Shown here one piece after another: positions 7,477 through 14,798 of a DNA stretch of 44,966 bases. The position numbers were made by a program, and so were the translations under genes. Source of the stretch: a bacterium. GTDB lineage: Bacteria > Deinococcota > Deinococci > Deinococcales > Deinococcaceae. The stretch is from positions 1 to 44,966 of the forward strand of contig JAJZIR010000019.1 of assembly GCA_021810505.1 (NCBI GenBank), given 5' to 3'. The notes beneath the pieces are model-generated. The model did no database searches. It was not told the origin of the DNA and saw only the letters and a program-made list of their open reading frames with translations. Numbering within the stretch: the first letter of the stretch is position 1; each line of letters starts with the position of its first letter.

Positions 7477-7926
7477 ATGCCGCTGGAATCCTTTGAACTC
7501 GACCACCGCCGGGTGCGCGCTCCCTACCTCCGGGTCGCCGCCTCGGCCCCCGGCCTCACCAAGTACGACCTCCGCCTCTGCCAACCCAACCAGGAAGCCC
7601 TGCCCACCGCTCCGCTGCACACCTTAGAACACCTGCTGGCCGGCCTGCTGCGGGAGCGCCTGCCGGTGTGGGACCTCTCGCCGATGGGTTGCCGGACCGG
7701 CTTCTACTTGAGCGTTCTGGCCGAACCAGCCCCCCAAGAGGTGCTGGAGGCCTTCCGGTGGTCTCTCACCCAGGTGCTGGAGGCGGGGGAGATCCCCGGG
7801 GCCAGCCCGCTCAGCTGCGGCAACGCCGCCGATCACGACCTGGCCGCCGCCCAGCGGTGGGCAGCGAAGGTCTTGGAGCGCGGCCTCCGGGTCCAAGAGA
7901 CCGTCCGCCTGGACTCCCTGGCGTGA
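7477..7926 (+). CDS. luxS: S-ribosylhomocysteine lyase
   Basis: A 149-residue cytosolic metalloenzyme that cleaves S-ribosylhomocysteine to homocysteine and the autoinducer-2 precursor DPD in the activated methyl cycle. The metal ligands are His48 and His52 (HTLEH) and Cys114 (CGN). The catalytic Cys72 is in SPMGCRTGFYLS. The N-terminal ESFELDHRRVRAPYLR and KYDLRLCQPN blocks are also typical, and the length is slightly short of the usual 150-160. It is predicted leaderless. Its last four bases overlap the GTG of tgt, so the two are probably translated together. Whether it signals or only recycles sulfur cannot be judged from sequence. Confidence 0.96.
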   Translation: MPLESFELDHRRVRAPYLRVAASAPGLTKYDLRLCQPNQEALPTAPLHTLEHLLAGLLRERLPVWDLSPMGCRTGFYLSVLAEPAPQEVLEAFRWSLTQVLEAGEIPGASPLSCGNAADHDLAAAQRWAAKVLERGLRVQETVRLDSLA

Positions 7927-9080
7927 GCCAGGAGGCTCCGTTCCGCTTCGAGCTGCAGGCTCACAGCGGGGCGGCCCGCGCCGGCCTGCTCTCCACCCCT
8001 CGCGGGCCGGTCCCCACTCCCTGCTTCATGCCGGTGGGGACTCGGGGTAGCGTCAAGGGGATCAGCCCCCGGGAGCTCCGCGAGGTAGGCTCCCGGCTGG
8101 TCTTGGCCAACACCTACCACTTGATGCTGCGCCCCGGCGAACAGCTGGTGGCCGAGCACGGGGGTCTACCCGGCTTCACCGGCTACCCTGGCCCGTTCCT
8201 GACCGATTCGGGCGGCTTTCAGGTGCTCAGCCTAGGCGCCCTGCGCCGCATCGAGGAGCGCGGGGTGTTCTTCCGCAGCCACCTGGACGGCCAACCGGTC
8301 CTGCTCACTCCGGAGCGCTCGGTGCAGGTGCAGCAGGCCTTGGGGGCCGACCTGATCATGGCCTTCGACGAGTGCCCGCCCTATCCGGCCGAGGCCAGCT
8401 ACCTGCGCCCCAGCCTGGAGCGGACCCTGCGCTGGCTGGAGCGCTGCCTCCAGGTGCCCCCTAAGCCGGACCAGGCCCTCTTCGGGATCGTGCAGGGAGG
8501 CACCGATCTCGAGCTCAGGGAGGTCAGCCTTAGGGAGACGGTGGCGATGGGCCTGGCCGGCTACGCCATCGGGGGCTTGGCGGTGGGGGAGTCCAAAGAG
8601 GAGATGTACCGCACCCTGGCTTGGACCGCCCCCCGCCTCCCGGGGGACCGCCCCCGCTACCTGATGGGGGTGGGCCACCCCGAGGACCTGGTGGCCGCCT
8701 CCGCCCTGGGCATCGACCTGTTCGACTGCGTCTACCCCACCAGGACCGGCCGCTTCGGCTACGCCCTGACCGACGCGGGCCGGTTGAACCTGCGCTCCTC
8801 GGCCTGCCGCAGCCAGCTGGGGCCGGTCGATCCCAGCTGCGACTGCGAGACCTGCCGCAGCTTCAGCCGGGCCTACCTGGCCCACCTGATCCACGCCGGC
8901 GAGCTGCTGGCCCCGCGGGCGATCTCGCTGCACAACCTCCGCTACCTGCACCGCCTGATGGAGCGGGTCCGCTCGGCCATCGCCCAGGGCGCGCTCCGCG
9001 CCTGGGCGGAGTCCTGGGGGGAGGCCTACTTCGGGGCGGCCCCGCCGACCTGGTTCTGCGCGGCCGTCCGGGCGGCTTGA
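7923..9080 (+). CDS. tgt: tRNA-guanine transglycosylase
   Basis: A 385-residue enzyme that swaps guanine 34 for preQ1 (queuosine pathway) in GUN-anticodon tRNAs. GTG at 7923 overlaps the luxS TGA; the frame is open further upstream but that stretch is antiparallel noise inside luxS. DSGGFQV contains Asp95 and DLFDCVYPTR contains the nucleophile Asp268. Substrate-pocket motifs FDEC (149-151), GIVQGG and GGLAVGE are intact. The zinc site is Cys306, Cys308, Cys311 and His337. The length matches the bacterial family. An internal in-frame AGGAGG just after the start is coding and not an obvious signal. Confidence 0.95.
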   Translation: MSQEAPFRFELQAHSGAARAGLLSTPRGPVPTPCFMPVGTRGSVKGISPRELREVGSRLVLANTYHLMLRPGEQLVAEHGGLPGFTGYPGPFLTDSGGFQVLSLGALRRIEERGVFFRSHLDGQPVLLTPERSVQVQQALGADLIMAFDECPPYPAEASYLRPSLERTLRWLERCLQVPPKPDQALFGIVQGGTDLELREVSLRETVAMGLAGYAIGGLAVGESKEEMYRTLAWTAPRLPGDRPRYLMGVGHPEDLVAASALGIDLFDCVYPTRTGRFGYALTDAGRLNLRSSACRSQLGPVDPSCDCETCRSFSRAYLAHLIHAGELLAPRAISLHNLRYLHRLMERVRSAIAQGALRAWAESWGEAYFGAAPPTWFCAAVRAA

Positions 9081-9274
9081 GCACATCCCTCGCCTTTATC
9101 GGCCAGTCATGTTAAGTGTTTCTTCATGACTTGACCGCACAGACACCGGAGGGTCGGGGGGAGTGTCCCATAAAACTGTGTCTCACACGCCATTGGTTTT
9201 GAGATCCCCATTGGACTGCTCCCCTAGAAGCTTGCCCCGGCGCTCAGGAAGTCTGTTCTGAGCGCTTCTGGGTG
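9081..9274. other. Non-coding region upstream of the slpA promoter, with inverted repeats
   Basis: No gene is visible. AGTCATG (9105-9111) and CATGACT (9125-9131) form a 7-bp inverted repeat. GCGCTCAG (9240-9247) and CTGAGCGC (9258-9265) form an 8-bp hairpin just before the slpA -35 box; it could end read-through from tgt or bind a regulator. GAGTGTCCCATAAAACTGTG at 9161-9180 resembles the terminal inverted repeats of IS256-type elements, but no partner end or transposase was found. CCATTGG occurs twice (9190-9196, 9208-9214). Confidence 0.4.
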
Positions 9275-9304
9275 TTGACCGCCCGCGTCTCACCTGTGTA
9301 TCAT
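9275..9304 (+). promoter_or_regulatory. slpA promoter (-35/-10)
   Basis: TTGACC at 9275-9280 and TATCAT at 9299-9304 are separated by 18 bases. This is the best -35/-10 pair in the plus strand of the window. It suits a very abundant envelope protein. The predicted start near 9311 leaves a leader of about 170 nt. Confidence 0.6.
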
Positions 9305-9310
9305 CACGCT

Positions 9311-9480
9311 GGTTTGCCCTGCTGCCTCCTATCAAGGTCCCCCTGGGGGAGCGATGGAGGGCAGGAGAGCGCCGCAGGCGCGAGAGCAGTGTGCGGCCTG
9401 CTGAGGGGAGAGGAAACTCGGGAACTCGCCCCCAGACGCAGCCAAGCGATGACTCGGACGCCACTCAGGGGGTAGGAAGC
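9311..9480 (+). promoter_or_regulatory. Long structured 5' leader of slpA
   Basis: The leader holds several complementary blocks. TGCCCT (9315-9320) can pair with AGGGCA (9358-9363), enclosing TCCCCC/GGGGGA (9338-9343, 9345-9350). GCCGCA (9371-9376) can pair with TGCGGC (9392-9397), and GCAGG (9361-9365) with CCTGC (9397-9401). The ribosome binding site is weak (TAGGAAG before 9481). Long regulated slpA leaders are known in Thermus thermophilus; that this one is regulatory is inferred. Confidence 0.4.
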
Positions 9481-12400
9481 ATGAAACTACGGTCCGTTGT
9501 GGCACTCACCGCCGCGTTGGCGTTTGGAGCCGCCTTTGCGCAAGGCTCCACGTCCGCGCCCACCTTCAGCGACGTCCCGGCTGGTTTCTGGGCGGCCGCT
9601 GCGGTGAACCAGCTGGCTGCCGATGGGATCCTGCTCGGCTTCCCGGACGGCACCTTCCGCGGCAACCAGCCCCTCACCCGCTACCAGGCCGCCGAGCTGA
9701 TCCAGCGCGTTTTGCAGTACATCGCTGCCGGCAAGTTGCACTTGAACTCCCAGCAGCTGAGCACGCTGCAGAAGGCGGTTCAGGAGCTCTCCGCCAACCT
9801 GGCTGCTTTGGGAGTGCGCGTCTCCAACCTGGAGGCCAACTCGGTCAGCAAGGCCGAATTCGACGCGCTCTCCTCCAAGGTGTCCAACCTGCAGTCTGAG
9901 CTGCAGTCTGGGATGGGCCAGATGCACACCCAGATGCAGCAGCTGATGCGCCAGATGCAGAAGCGGGTACCGGGCGCCAGCACCCAGGCCATGACCGACC
10001 TGAGCAACCAGGTCGAGGCGGCCAGCATCACCGCCGACTCGGCCCTGGCCAAGTCCCAAGCCCTGCAGTCCAAAGTCAACGCCCTGAACGGCAAGGTGTC
10101 CAAGCTGCAGAGCGAGCTGGGCGCCCTGGGCAAGAAGGTCGCTACCAACGCCGCCAACATCGCCTCGCTGAACAACCTGACCGTCCTGCTCAACCAGGAC
10201 ATCCTCAACCTGCAGCAGCGGGTGGGCGCCCTGGAGTCCCAGAAGGCTCCCTCGGCTCCCAATCTGAGCCAGTATGTCACTAAGAGCCAGCTCAGCAGCC
10301 AGATGAGCCAGTACGCCACCCAGGGCGAGCTCAGCCAGTACGCCACCCAGGGCGAGCTCAGCCAGTACGCCACCCAGGGCGACCTCTCCTCGCTGCGGGC
10401 CTTCGACACCGTCACCCGCAACGAGGTCACCGCGCTGCAGGGCCAGGTCAAGACCCTGCAGGGCCAGGTCAACGGCATCCTGACCGGGCCGCAGTACAGC
10501 GTCTCCGGGACCCTGTCGGCCACCTACGGCCAGATCGGCTTGACCAAGGGGACCACCGAATTCAGCTCGGGCCGGCTCTTCCCCAACGACAACTTCTCGC
10601 CCAGCTTGAGCGCGACCGACACGGCCCAGACCTTCACCGGCGGTAGCGCCAGCGTGACCTTCGGCCTGAAGAACCTCAACATCGCCAACAGCGGCGTGAC
10701 CGTGACCTCGGCTTCGGCCACCGCCAACATCGGTACCACCTTCCCTTCGCCGGCGGCTGGTAGCACCGCCGCGGCCAGCCCGATGGTCACCCTCTCCAAT
10801 GTCACCGTGAACGGCACGGCCAACAAGTCCAACTTCAGCATCAACTACAACGACGGCGCGACCAACGAGAGCAACTTCAGCTTCAACCCCTACCTGTTCA
10901 ACAACAACATCGACACCAACACCCAGCGCCAGGGTGTGGTGGCCATGTTCACCGCCGGCGACCTGCCCTTCGCCCCCAGCCTGGAGTTCGTGACCGGCAC
11001 CAGCTACCCCTACGATCTGAGCAGCAGCTACGTGGTGCCGCTGTACGGCTCCTACTACGGCGTGCGCGCGGTGGTCCACCCCGGCGGCATGAACAACAGC
11101 CTGGGCCTCTCCTACGCCCAGGACTACCTGCCAGCCTCCAGCGCGGCGGCGGGTTACGCGCTCAACAACCGGGACGCCGGCGGCGTGGACGGCAACTTCA
11201 ACGTCGGGCCGGTCAACCTGAGCGGCCTGTACATCGCCAGCTTCGCCCAGGGCAGCGGCGTCAACAACGGCGCCGGCTACGTGATGGCCAACGTCAAGCT
11301 GGGCGGCCTGACCCTGTCCGGTAACTTCCGGGCCATCGACCCCACCTACGGCAACGGCGTCGCCAGCATGTCCAATAACGCTTCCTACTACGACGGCGGC
11401 CTCAGTTCGGGCAATGACCCGGGCGCTCCCTTCGGCAGCAACGAGGTCGGTTACGGCGCTAGCCTGAGCGGCAACCTGAGTATCTTCAGCGTCGACGCCT
11501 ACTTCCGCAGCTTCTCCAACTACTCGCCCACCACCAACAGCAACTTCATCAATCCCTCGGTCAACTTCGTCCAGCAGACCGCCTACGGCGTCAGCCTGAA
11601 CGCCAACCTGTTCCGCGGCTTCAGCCTGGGCGGCTTCTACGACAGCGCCAGCGTGGGCGGCAGCCAGGCCACCCAGCTGTTTGGCAACAACCCCGGCCTG
11701 AACTACAACGCCGGCGGCTCGATCTACGACAACAACTACAACACCTACGGCTACGCCACCGGTGTCGACCAGCAGAACAGCAGCAACTTCGGTCTGGCTA
11801 TCGCCCACAACGGCTCGGCGGCCAACGCGCTGATCCCCAACCTGAACCTGGGCCTGACCTACATCCGCTTCTACGACGACAACCCCAACGTCGCCGCCTA
11901 CACCCTGGGTGACCTGCAGGCTTACGCCAGCTACGATCTGAACGTCGGGGCGCTTACCCTGCAGCCGATCGTCCGCTACCACTCCTTCACCAACCCCAAC
12001 GGCGGTGAGGCGGTCGCGGCCAACCCCTACTCCTCGATGGCCAGCTTCAGCGGCTTCACCAACGAGCCTTACAGCTTCAATACCCTGAAGTTCGGCGTGG
12101 CTCTCTCCACCAAGCCGCTCAGCTTGCCGCTCTCGCCCAGCTTCAACGCGGCCATCTACGACCGCAACACCAACTTCCTCACCCCCGGGTCGACCCCAGC
12201 CAGCGAGCTCTACTACACCGCCGGCATCACCCTCAACAACTTCTTCTCGCCGGCCAGCGTGCTCAGCGCCGCCTACGCCTACTACTCGGGCAGCGGCCTC
12301 AGCAGCGACTTCTCGACCGGCAACGGCAATAACTACGCGAACGCTACCGGAGCGGGAGAAGGCTACATCTACAACACCCCCGGCGGCTTCCTGGCCACCC

Positions 12401-12561
12401 CGTCCTCCTTCCCTTACAGCGGCAACGAGAACGGCATCTACCTCAACTACGGCTACCTGGGCTTCACTACCTCCTACGGGCTGTTCTTCTTCAACGATAC
12501 CAGCACCGGCAACAGCTCCATCGCCCAGGCCTTCCGGGTGGCCTACAGCCTCAACTTCTAA
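9481..12561 (+). CDS. slpA: SlpA-type S-layer homology / outer-membrane porin protein
   Basis: A 1026-residue envelope protein. ATG at 9481 gives a clean signal peptide (MKLRSVVALTAALAFGAAFA-Q); the frame upstream to 9391 is leader. One SLH domain occupies about residues 28-85 (FSDVPAGFWAAAAVNQLAADG, then GFPDGTFRG and LTRYQAAELI) and in this family binds the peptidoglycan-linked polymer. A Ser/Gln/Leu-rich coiled coil spans about 95-335. It includes three exact QYATQGELS-type nonapeptides. The rest is Asn/Tyr/Gly-rich beta-barrel with alternating strands and a terminal Phe (AYSLNF), the outer-membrane assembly signal. This architecture ties the outer membrane to the wall in Deinococcota. It is monocistronic: strong promoter, long leader and canonical terminator. 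Confidence 0.93.
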   Translation: MKLRSVVALTAALAFGAAFAQGSTSAPTFSDVPAGFWAAAAVNQLAADGILLGFPDGTFRGNQPLTRYQAAELIQRVLQYIAAGKLHLNSQQLSTLQKAVQELSANLAALGVRVSNLEANSVSKAEFDALSSKVSNLQSELQSGMGQMHTQMQQLMRQMQKRVPGASTQAMTDLSNQVEAASITADSALAKSQALQSKVNALNGKVSKLQSELGALGKKVATNAANIASLNNLTVLLNQDILNLQQRVGALESQKAPSAPNLSQYVTKSQLSSQMSQYATQGELSQYATQGELSQYATQGDLSSLRAFDTVTRNEVTALQGQVKTLQGQVNGILTGPQYSVSGTLSATYGQIGLTKGTTEFSSGRLFPNDNFSPSLSATDTAQTFTGGSASVTFGLKNLNIANSGVTVTSASATANIGTTFPSPAAGSTAAASPMVTLSNVTVNGTANKSNFSINYNDGATNESNFSFNPYLFNNNIDTNTQRQGVVAMFTAGDLPFAPSLEFVTGTSYPYDLSSSYVVPLYGSYYGVRAVVHPGGMNNSLGLSYAQDYLPASSAAAGYALNNRDAGGVDGNFNVGPVNLSGLYIASFAQGSGVNNGAGYVMANVKLGGLTLSGNFRAIDPTYGNGVASMSNNASYYDGGLSSGNDPGAPFGSNEVGYGASLSGNLSIFSVDAYFRSFSNYSPTTNSNFINPSVNFVQQTAYGVSLNANLFRGFSLGGFYDSASVGGSQATQLFGNNPGLNYNAGGSIYDNNYNTYGYATGVDQQNSSNFGLAIAHNGSAANALIPNLNLGLTYIRFYDDNPNVAAYTLGDLQAYASYDLNVGALTLQPIVRYHSFTNPNGGEAVAANPYSSMASFSGFTNEPYSFNTLKFGVALSTKPLSLPLSPSFNAAIYDRNTNFLTPGSTPASELYYTAGITLNNFFSPASVLSAAYAYYSGSGLSSDFSTGNGNNYANATGAGEGYIYNTPGGFLATPSSFPYSGNENGIYLNYGYLGFTTSYGLFFFNDTSTGNSSIAQAFRVAYSLNF
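10306..10386 (+). repeat. Three 27-bp tandem repeats inside slpA coiled coil
   Basis: Units 10306-10332, 10333-10359 and 10360-10386 encode the nonapeptide SQYATQGEL; the third ends GDL. Units 1 and 2 are identical at DNA level, suggesting recent expansion. A degenerate unit (SQYVTKSQL) precedes them. The repeats sit at the end of the coiled coil just before the barrel, where they would change stalk length in nine-residue steps. Confidence 0.85.
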
Positions 12562-12575
12562 GCCTCCTCTCTCCG

Positions 12576-12605
12576 AAATCCCCCGGCAGCGCCCGGGGGA
12601 TTTTT
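12576..12605 (+). terminator. Intrinsic terminator of slpA
   Basis: An 11-bp stem (AAATCCCCCGG at 12576-12586 with CCGGGGGATTT at 12593-12603), six-base loop, and a T run to 12605, 14 bases after the slpA stop. This is the only fully canonical intrinsic terminator seen in the window. Confidence 0.9.
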
Positions 12606-12626
12606 CATGTGCAGCAAGCCGGTTCG

Positions 12627-12635
12627 TGATAGCCT
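12627..12635 (+). promoter_or_regulatory. Extended -10 promoter of the leaderless TPR gene
   Basis: TGATAGCCT: TG at 12627-12628 and TAGCCT at 12630-12635, exactly 6 bases before the GTG at 12642. It lies 22 bases after the slpA terminator. Confidence 0.55.
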
Positions 12636-12641
12636 GCCGGG

Positions 12642-13346
12642 GTGAAGTGGGCCCTCCTGTCCGCGCTGCTCTGGCTGAACTTGGCCCTGGCCGGAACGCT
12701 CAGCTACGCCAGCCAGCTGCTCTCCGAAGGAGAGCCCAGCTTGGCTGCTCTGCAGATCGCCGAGTACTTGAAGGCGCACCCCGGCTCGCAGCGCGGGGAG
12801 ATCCTGCTGGCTAGGGCTGAGCTGCTGCAGGGACACCCGGCTAGGGCCAGCCGGGAACTGGCCAAGATCCCCACCATCACCCACCCCAGCGGCTGGTGGG
12901 TGAAGGGCCTCACCCTCTACGAGCTCGGCCACAGCCGCGCCGCCCTGGTCTGGCTGGGGAAGGCTGCCCTGCAGGGCCAGCGCTACCCCTACGCCATGGA
13001 CTGGGGGACGGTGGCCTGGCAGGCCGGCCAGGTCGCCTTAGCCGAGCAGGCCTACCTGCTGGCGCTGCAGCTGGAGCCCACCCAGGCCTGGCCGCTGATC
13101 GACAGCGCCATGATCGCCATCTCGCAGCGCCAGCTGTCCCTGGCGGCCACCTTCCTGTCCCAGGCGGCGGGTATCCTGCGCGCCCACCCCAACTCCGCTG
13201 CTCTGCCCGAACTGGATTACTGGCAGGGCGAGCTGGCGGCCAAGCAGGGCCGGACCCAGCAGGCCCGGGCCGACTGGAAGCGGGCGCTGCGGCTGGAACC
13301 CGGCGACTTGGAAATCGAGCGAGCTCTGGACGGTTTGGGGAATTAG
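12642..13346 (+). CDS. Exported tetratricopeptide-repeat protein
   Basis: A 234-residue protein with a signal peptide (MKWALLSALLWLNLALA-GT), so it acts outside the cytoplasm. The remainder is helical with TPR-like units, for example AALQIAEYLKAHPG, VALAEQAYLLALQLEP and QQARADWKRALRLEPGDLE at the end. TPR proteins bind other proteins and often serve envelope assembly. GTG at 12642 is predicted to be the first transcribed codon. Its stop TAG shares a base with the GTG of the MFS gene, implying coupling. A partner is not evident; location right after slpA hints at an envelope role, but this is weak. Confidence 0.82.
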   Translation: MKWALLSALLWLNLALAGTLSYASQLLSEGEPSLAALQIAEYLKAHPGSQRGEILLARAELLQGHPARASRELAKIPTITHPSGWWVKGLTLYELGHSRAALVWLGKAALQGQRYPYAMDWGTVAWQAGQVALAEQAYLLALQLEPTQAWPLIDSAMIAISQRQLSLAATFLSQAAGILRAHPNSAALPELDYWQGELAAKQGRTQQARADWKRALRLEPGDLEIERALDGLGN

Positions 13347-14671
13347 TGTTAGACACGGTCCACAGGGCCATCCAGCGCACCATGCGGATCTCCCTCCTAG
13401 AGGGGAGCGTCACCCAGATATTCCTGAATTGGACCACCGGCAGCGTGCTGGTCGGCTACATGGTCTACCTACACTCCAGCCCAATCGACCTGGCTCTGAT
13501 CTCCAGCGTACCGCTGTTGGCTCAGATGGTCAGCCCCTTGGCCGGCTGGTGGGCCGGTCTGCTGGGGCGCCGCAAGGGCCTGACTGCTCTGACCGCGGTG
13601 ATCGGCCGGGGGGTGTGGGTTTTAGCGGCCACGCTGCCGCAGCTGGGGATTCCCCCCCATCTGGAGCCGGCCTTCATGGTCTTGCTGGTGCTGGTCTCTA
13701 GCCTGTTTCAATCCCTGACCGGGGTGTTGTGGACTTCCTGGATGGGGGACGTGGTCCCCGGGGAGCAGCGCGGGCGCTACTTCGGTTTCCGTACCGGCTG
13801 GACCAACCTGGTCGGGATGCTGGGCAACTTAGCTGCTGGGAAGTACTTGGACCACCACGTCGCCCCGATGAGCTTCCAGGTCCTGCTCTGGATCTCGGTG
13901 GGGATCGCTGCGGTGGGGATCGGGCTCTACTTCCTGCACTACGAGCCCCCGGTGCGCACCGGCCCCACCTCGCTGGCCAAGAACCTCAGCGTCCCCCTGG
14001 CCGATCCGGACTTCCGCGTCTTCCTGCGCTTCGCGGTGTTCTGGCAGCTGGCGGTGATGACCGGCTCCCCCTTCGTCTACCCCTATTTCCTGACCCAGCT
14101 CAAGCTCAGCTACGAGGACATCGCCATCTGGAGCGCGATATCGGCCAGCTGGGGCCTGCTGGTGACTTGGCTGTGGGGTCGAGTCGCCGACCGCTTCGGG
14201 AACAAGGCGGTGTTGGCTATCGGCAGCTTCCTGGCCGGAACCGCCCTGCCGCTGTCTTGGGTCTTGGCCGGCTTGAGCGGGAATATCGGCTGGATCTGGG
14301 TGGCCGGCGTCCTGGACTCCACCTGCTGGGGCGCGATCAACCCGGCCATCTTCAACCTGGCCCTAGTCAACTCCCCGCGGGAGGACCGGATGGCCTACGT
14401 CGGCGTCTACAGCCTGACCAGCGGCCTGGCTGGCTTTCTGGGTGGGCTGATCTCGGGCCCGCTGCTCTCGGTGCTGCTCCGGGCCCACCTCACCCTGCTG
14501 GGTATCCCGTGGACCGGCTATTACAGCCTGTTTGCCATCTCCGGCCTGCTGCGCAGCCAAGCCTGGCGGCTGCTGCGGCCGGTCAAAGAAACCCACGCCT
14601 GGCGGACCAGGGACGTCCTGCGGGAGCTACGCCCCTGGAAGTTCCTGGGGATGCCTTGGCGGGGATCCTGA
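13346..14671 (+). CDS. Major facilitator superfamily transporter
   Basis: A 441-residue inner-membrane protein with about 12 hydrophobic segments. GTG at 13346 overlaps the upstream TAG by one base; an ATG at 13382 is an alternative that would drop 12 residues. The N-terminal half has the GWWAGLLGRRKGLT loop between helices 2 and 3 (MFS motif A position). WMGDVVPGEQRGRYFGFR follows, a common block in permeases of the BtlA/MFS_1 type. The mid loop is short, followed by a second six-helix half with a GRVADRFGNK loop as the second motif A. Substrate cannot be assigned. The frame upstream of 13346 belongs to shadow coding. Confidence 0.85.
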   Translation: MLDTVHRAIQRTMRISLLEGSVTQIFLNWTTGSVLVGYMVYLHSSPIDLALISSVPLLAQMVSPLAGWWAGLLGRRKGLTALTAVIGRGVWVLAATLPQLGIPPHLEPAFMVLLVLVSSLFQSLTGVLWTSWMGDVVPGEQRGRYFGFRTGWTNLVGMLGNLAAGKYLDHHVAPMSFQVLLWISVGIAAVGIGLYFLHYEPPVRTGPTSLAKNLSVPLADPDFRVFLRFAVFWQLAVMTGSPFVYPYFLTQLKLSYEDIAIWSAISASWGLLVTWLWGRVADRFGNKAVLAIGSFLAGTALPLSWVLAGLSGNIGWIWVAGVLDSTCWGAINPAIFNLALVNSPREDRMAYVGVYSLTSGLAGFLGGLISGPLLSVLLRAHLTLLGIPWTGYYSLFAISGLLRSQAWRLLRPVKETHAWRTRDVLRELRPWKFLGMPWRGS

Positions 14672-14798
14672 ACCCGCTGGCCGGGCCGCTGCGCGCAATG
14701 TAACTATTCTGCTACTTCGGCGCGGCGCTTTGCGGGAAGATGCGGCCCGGTTGACCTACCTATCCGGTTGGTCAGCAGATACGCCGATGGAGGAACCC

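Noticed and set aside
9487-11982. 831-residue open frame on the minus strand inside slpA
   Set aside because: Composition is dominated by Val, Gly, Ala and Gln as expected from the antisense of a GC-rich gene; the plus strand has signal peptide, SLH domain and terminator.
14751-14785. TTGACC as -35 for the RND efflux operon
   Set aside because: No acceptable -10 box at 16-18 bases; only a weak AGATAC at 20 bases.
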